Positions 62,355-64,000 of a stretch of DNA of 64,000 nt are shown in pieces (position 1 is the first letter of the stretch; the number at the start of each line of letters is the position of its first letter). Source of the stretch: Rhodococcus sp. Z13. Its GTDB lineage: Bacteria; Actinomycetota; Actinomycetes; Mycobacteriales; Mycobacteriaceae. Under the pieces are notes generated by a model. That model saw only the letters and a list, made by a program, of their open reading frames with translations, was not told the DNA's origin and ran no database searches. The position numbers and the translations under genes are program-made. The DNA lies in contig NZ_CP107551.1 in assembly GCF_025837095.1 (NCBI RefSeq), positions 1,284,352 through 1,348,351 of the forward strand, in the 5' to 3' direction.

Positions 62355-62394
62355 CGGATGCCACCCGTGATCCGGGGATCACGGGTGGCATCCG
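62355..62394 (-). terminator. Terminator of the 3-hydroxybenzoate hydroxylase gene
   Basis: A perfect 19-bp stem: CGGATGCCACCCGTGATCC (62355-62373) and its complement (62376-62394) with a two-base gap. It begins 17 bases after the hydroxylase stop. This is the strongest hairpin in the window and would also block read-through towards the decayed glycosyltransferase. Confidence 0.85.
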
Positions 62395-62410
62395 GAGGGA
62401 AGGGAACCGA

Positions 62411-63607
62411 TCAGCGGTTGCGATCGGAGCTGTAGCCCCACAGCCAGTCGGTGTACTTGTAGCTCGAGGTGTCACGGGTGCGGAACAGCTCGTTGCGGGC
62501 CTCGCGGCCGGCGCCGTCGAGGTGCCACAGGTCGCCCCACATGCGGCCGGTGGTGAGGATGCGGTTGCAGCGCGGAGCGCGCTCGGCGTTCACGTCCTGC
62601 AGGATCTTCGGCCAGTTCTTCGTGTCGCCCTGCAGATCCTCGGCGGCGTAGTCGGCGAGGCACTTGGCGTCCTCGAGGGCCATGACGGCGCCGGAGGCCA
62701 GATACTGCAGTGGCGGGTGCGCGGCGTCGCCGAGCAGGATCATGCGGCCGTCGACCCAGTTGTCGATCGGGTTGCGGTCGAACATCGGCCACCACCGGTC
62801 GGTCCACAGGTACTTCAGTGCGCTCTGGACACTCTCGTGGCAGTGGTCGTAGGCGTGCGCGAGTTCCTCGGGGCTGCCCCACATCTCCTCACCGCGCAGG
62901 AAGGCCGGCGACTGGAACACCGCAACCTGGTTGAGCATCTCACCCTGGCGCAGCGGGTACTGGATGAAGTGGCAGCGCGGGCCGATGTAGCCCACGACGT
63001 CCTCGATCTCCTCGTCGAGCGGGACCTCGTCCATCGGGAAGGTACCGCGGAAGGCGACGTATCCGGAACCGACCGGCTTGTCGTCGGACAGCTTCGGGCG
63101 CAGCCGCGAGTGCAGGCCGTCCATGCCGAGCGCGACGTCGCCGACGTGCTCCTCACCGTTCTCGAGGATCACGCGCACGGTGTCGCCCTCGGTGACCACG
63201 TCGGTGACGGTGCAGTTCGTGCGCAGGTCGGCGCCGGCCGCGCGGGCCGCGGCGACCAGCACCGAGTGCAGGTCGGAACGGTGCACGACGAAGTACACGC
63301 CGCCGTAGTGCTGCTGGTAGTCGCGGCCGAGGTCGACCTTGGTGAGGATCTCCGCGGTGACGGCGTCCCGGAAGACGAGGTTCTTGGGCAGCACGCCCTT
63401 GGCGATGACCTCGTCGTACACACCGAGCGACTGCAGGATGCGCGAGCCGTGCGGGCCGATCTGGAGACCGGCACCGACCTCACCGAACTCGGGTGCACGC
63501 TCGAACAGCGTGACCTGAGCGCCCTTCTGGGCCAGGGCGAGGGCGTTGGCGACACCGCCGATGCCGCCACCGGCGATGAGAACTCGTGCGTCCTTCAGTG
63601 CGGACAT
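62411..63607 (-). CDS. 3-hydroxybenzoate 6-hydroxylase (FAD monooxygenase)
   Basis: A 398-residue class A flavin monooxygenase. GGGIGG (about 13-18), the acid end of the second strand ([15 protein letters not shown]), the [12 protein letters not shown] motif near 160 and [20 protein letters not shown] near 287 are all present. Length and many segments ([32 protein letters not shown]) match the characterised Rhodococcus jostii enzyme that converts 3-hydroxybenzoate to gentisate with NADH. Salicylate-type activity is less likely. The downstream gentisate genes are not in the window. The gene upstream on the same strand encodes an aromatic-acid transporter. Confidence 0.93.
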   Translation of the reverse strand: MSALKDARVLIAGGGIGGVANALALAQKGAQVTLFERAPEFGEVGAGLQIGPHGSRILQSLGVYDEVIAKGVLPKNLVFRDAVTAEILTKVDLGRDYQQHYGGVYFVVHRSDLHSVLVAAARAAGADLRTNCTVTDVVTEGDTVRVILENGEEHVGDVALGMDGLHSRLRPKLSDDKPVGSGYVAFRGTFPMDEVPLDEEIEDVVGYIGPRCHFIQYPLRQGEMLNQVAVFQSPAFLRGEEMWGSPEELAHAYDHCHESVQSALKYLWTDRWWPMFDRNPIDNWVDGRMILLGDAAHPPLQYLASGAVMALEDAKCLADYAAEDLQGDTKNWPKILQDVNAERAPRCNRILTTGRMWGDLWHLDGAGREARNELFRTRDTSSYKYTDWLWGYSSDRNR

Positions 63608-63657
63608 GACACTCCTTCGGGTCGTGAAAGCGGGGTAGAAGTGGTCTGGGATCCCGC

Positions 63658-64000
63658 TCAGTGAGCGGCGAGGGGGCGCACCGTCTCGTGACGGGCGGGG
63701 AACTTCTTCCAGATCACCGTCAGCAGCAGCGAGGAGATCAGCGCGCTGACGCCGAAGAGGACGAAGTTCGAGTGCGCACCGAGGCCGGCGGCGAGCAGCC
63801 AGCCGCCGATCTGCGGGGCCGCGACGGCGCCGATGCGGCCGACGCCGAGGGCCCAGCCGAGGGCGGTGCCGCGGAGGTGATCGGGATAGTACGAGGCGAC
63901 CGCCGCGATGATCAGGGCCTGGGTGCCGTGGGTACCCACACCGGCGAGCACGAAGATCAGGTAGACGGTGGCGACCGGCGGGTCGGTCAGCAGCAGGAGC
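63658..64000 (-). CDS. AAHS-family aromatic acid:H+ symporter (N-terminus outside window)
   Basis: The last 114 codons of an MFS transporter, about a quarter of the usual length. The segment [20 protein letters not shown] and the final helices resemble PcaK/BenK/MhpT-type aromatic-acid symporters. It ends 50 bases before the 3-hydroxybenzoate hydroxylase gene on the same strand, so it probably imports 3-hydroxybenzoate or gentisate. The start lies beyond position 64000. Confidence 0.85.
   Translation of the reverse strand, partial: LLLLTDPPVATVYLIFVLAGVGTHGTQALIIAAVASYYPDHLRGTALGWALGVGRIGAVAAPQIGGWLLAAGLGAHSNFVLFGVSALISSLLLTVIWKKFPARHETVRPLAAH

Overview
The window is about 70% GC and nearly fully coding. 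It fits an actinobacterium of the mycolic-acid group, most likely Rhodococcus. The evidence is a Kgd-type fused 2-oxoglutarate decarboxylase with the mycobacterial N-terminus, a FadD15-type acyl-CoA ligase, a DUF1023 hydrolase with a WXG100-like head, a DUF7159-like protein, and a flavin hydroxylase I recognise as close to Rhodococcus jostii 3-hydroxybenzoate 6-hydroxylase. Several genes have a -10 hexamer six or seven bases before the start codon, the leaderless layout common in this group. I see no rRNA, tRNA, CRISPR array or prophage. No stretch over 300 bases lacks a gene or gene remnant.

Layout. 1-3.5 kb: a flavin monooxygenase (cut by the window edge), a divergent TetR regulator, and a convergent thiamine-diphosphate enzyme. 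3.7-7.4 kb: kgd. 7.6-15.2 kb: a five-gene minus-strand run (EcsC-like protein, alpha/beta hydrolase, ABC ATPase with a disordered tail, ABC permease, large fused ABC exporter). 15.2-19.9 kb: AraC/VOC pair, Xi-class glutathione transferase, GNAT-like protein, drug:H+ antiporter. 20-26.8 kb: a degenerate acyl-activating enzyme, crotonase, adenine deaminase, aldonolactone oxidase with divergent TetR, a PLP enzyme of D-threonine-aldolase type, a lipase-like hydrolase. 26.9-34.8 kb: fadD15, phosphoribosyltransferase, TrpB2-type synthase, DEAD-box helicase, an ABC exporter behind a MerR-type promoter. 35.0-36.4 kb: a frameshifted IS1380-family transposase. 36.6-44.5 kb: AMIN-like lipoprotein, ABC-2 exporter operon with its own TetR, endonuclease IV, SDR, and a MacB/FtsX-type ABC pair. 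44.6-54.5 kb: envelope-associated and unknown genes (WXG100/DUF1023 hydrolase, lipoprotein, DUF7159-like protein, YidC paralogue, glycerate kinase, HMG-CoA-lyase-like enzyme, and two large proteins of unknown role). 54.6-56.3 kb: a PadR regulator coupled to an HAAS-domain membrane protein. 56.3-64 kb: an aromatic-acid catabolic area (LysR, MHS transporter, FAD hydroxylase with a C-terminal extension, decayed glycosyltransferase, 3-hydroxybenzoate 6-hydroxylase, AAHS transporter cut by the window edge).

How it works together. Core metabolism (kgd, fadD15, trpB2, deaD, nfo) is interspersed with efflux systems, each apparently under its own local regulator, and with small catabolic modules for aromatic acids, ketones and sugar acids. 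No single well-known accessory system such as CRISPR, toxin-antitoxin or a biosynthetic cluster is present. The most unusual items are the AMP-binding protein without its P-loop or C-terminal domain, the MerR-type promoter with no merR gene next to an insertion sequence, the 691-residue protein with an alpha-CTD-like segment, the monooxygenase fused to a DUF2783-like tail, the YidC paralogue with an octapeptide-repeat tail, and the 13-bp iterons ahead of a lyase gene whose own N-terminus is built from short repeats.
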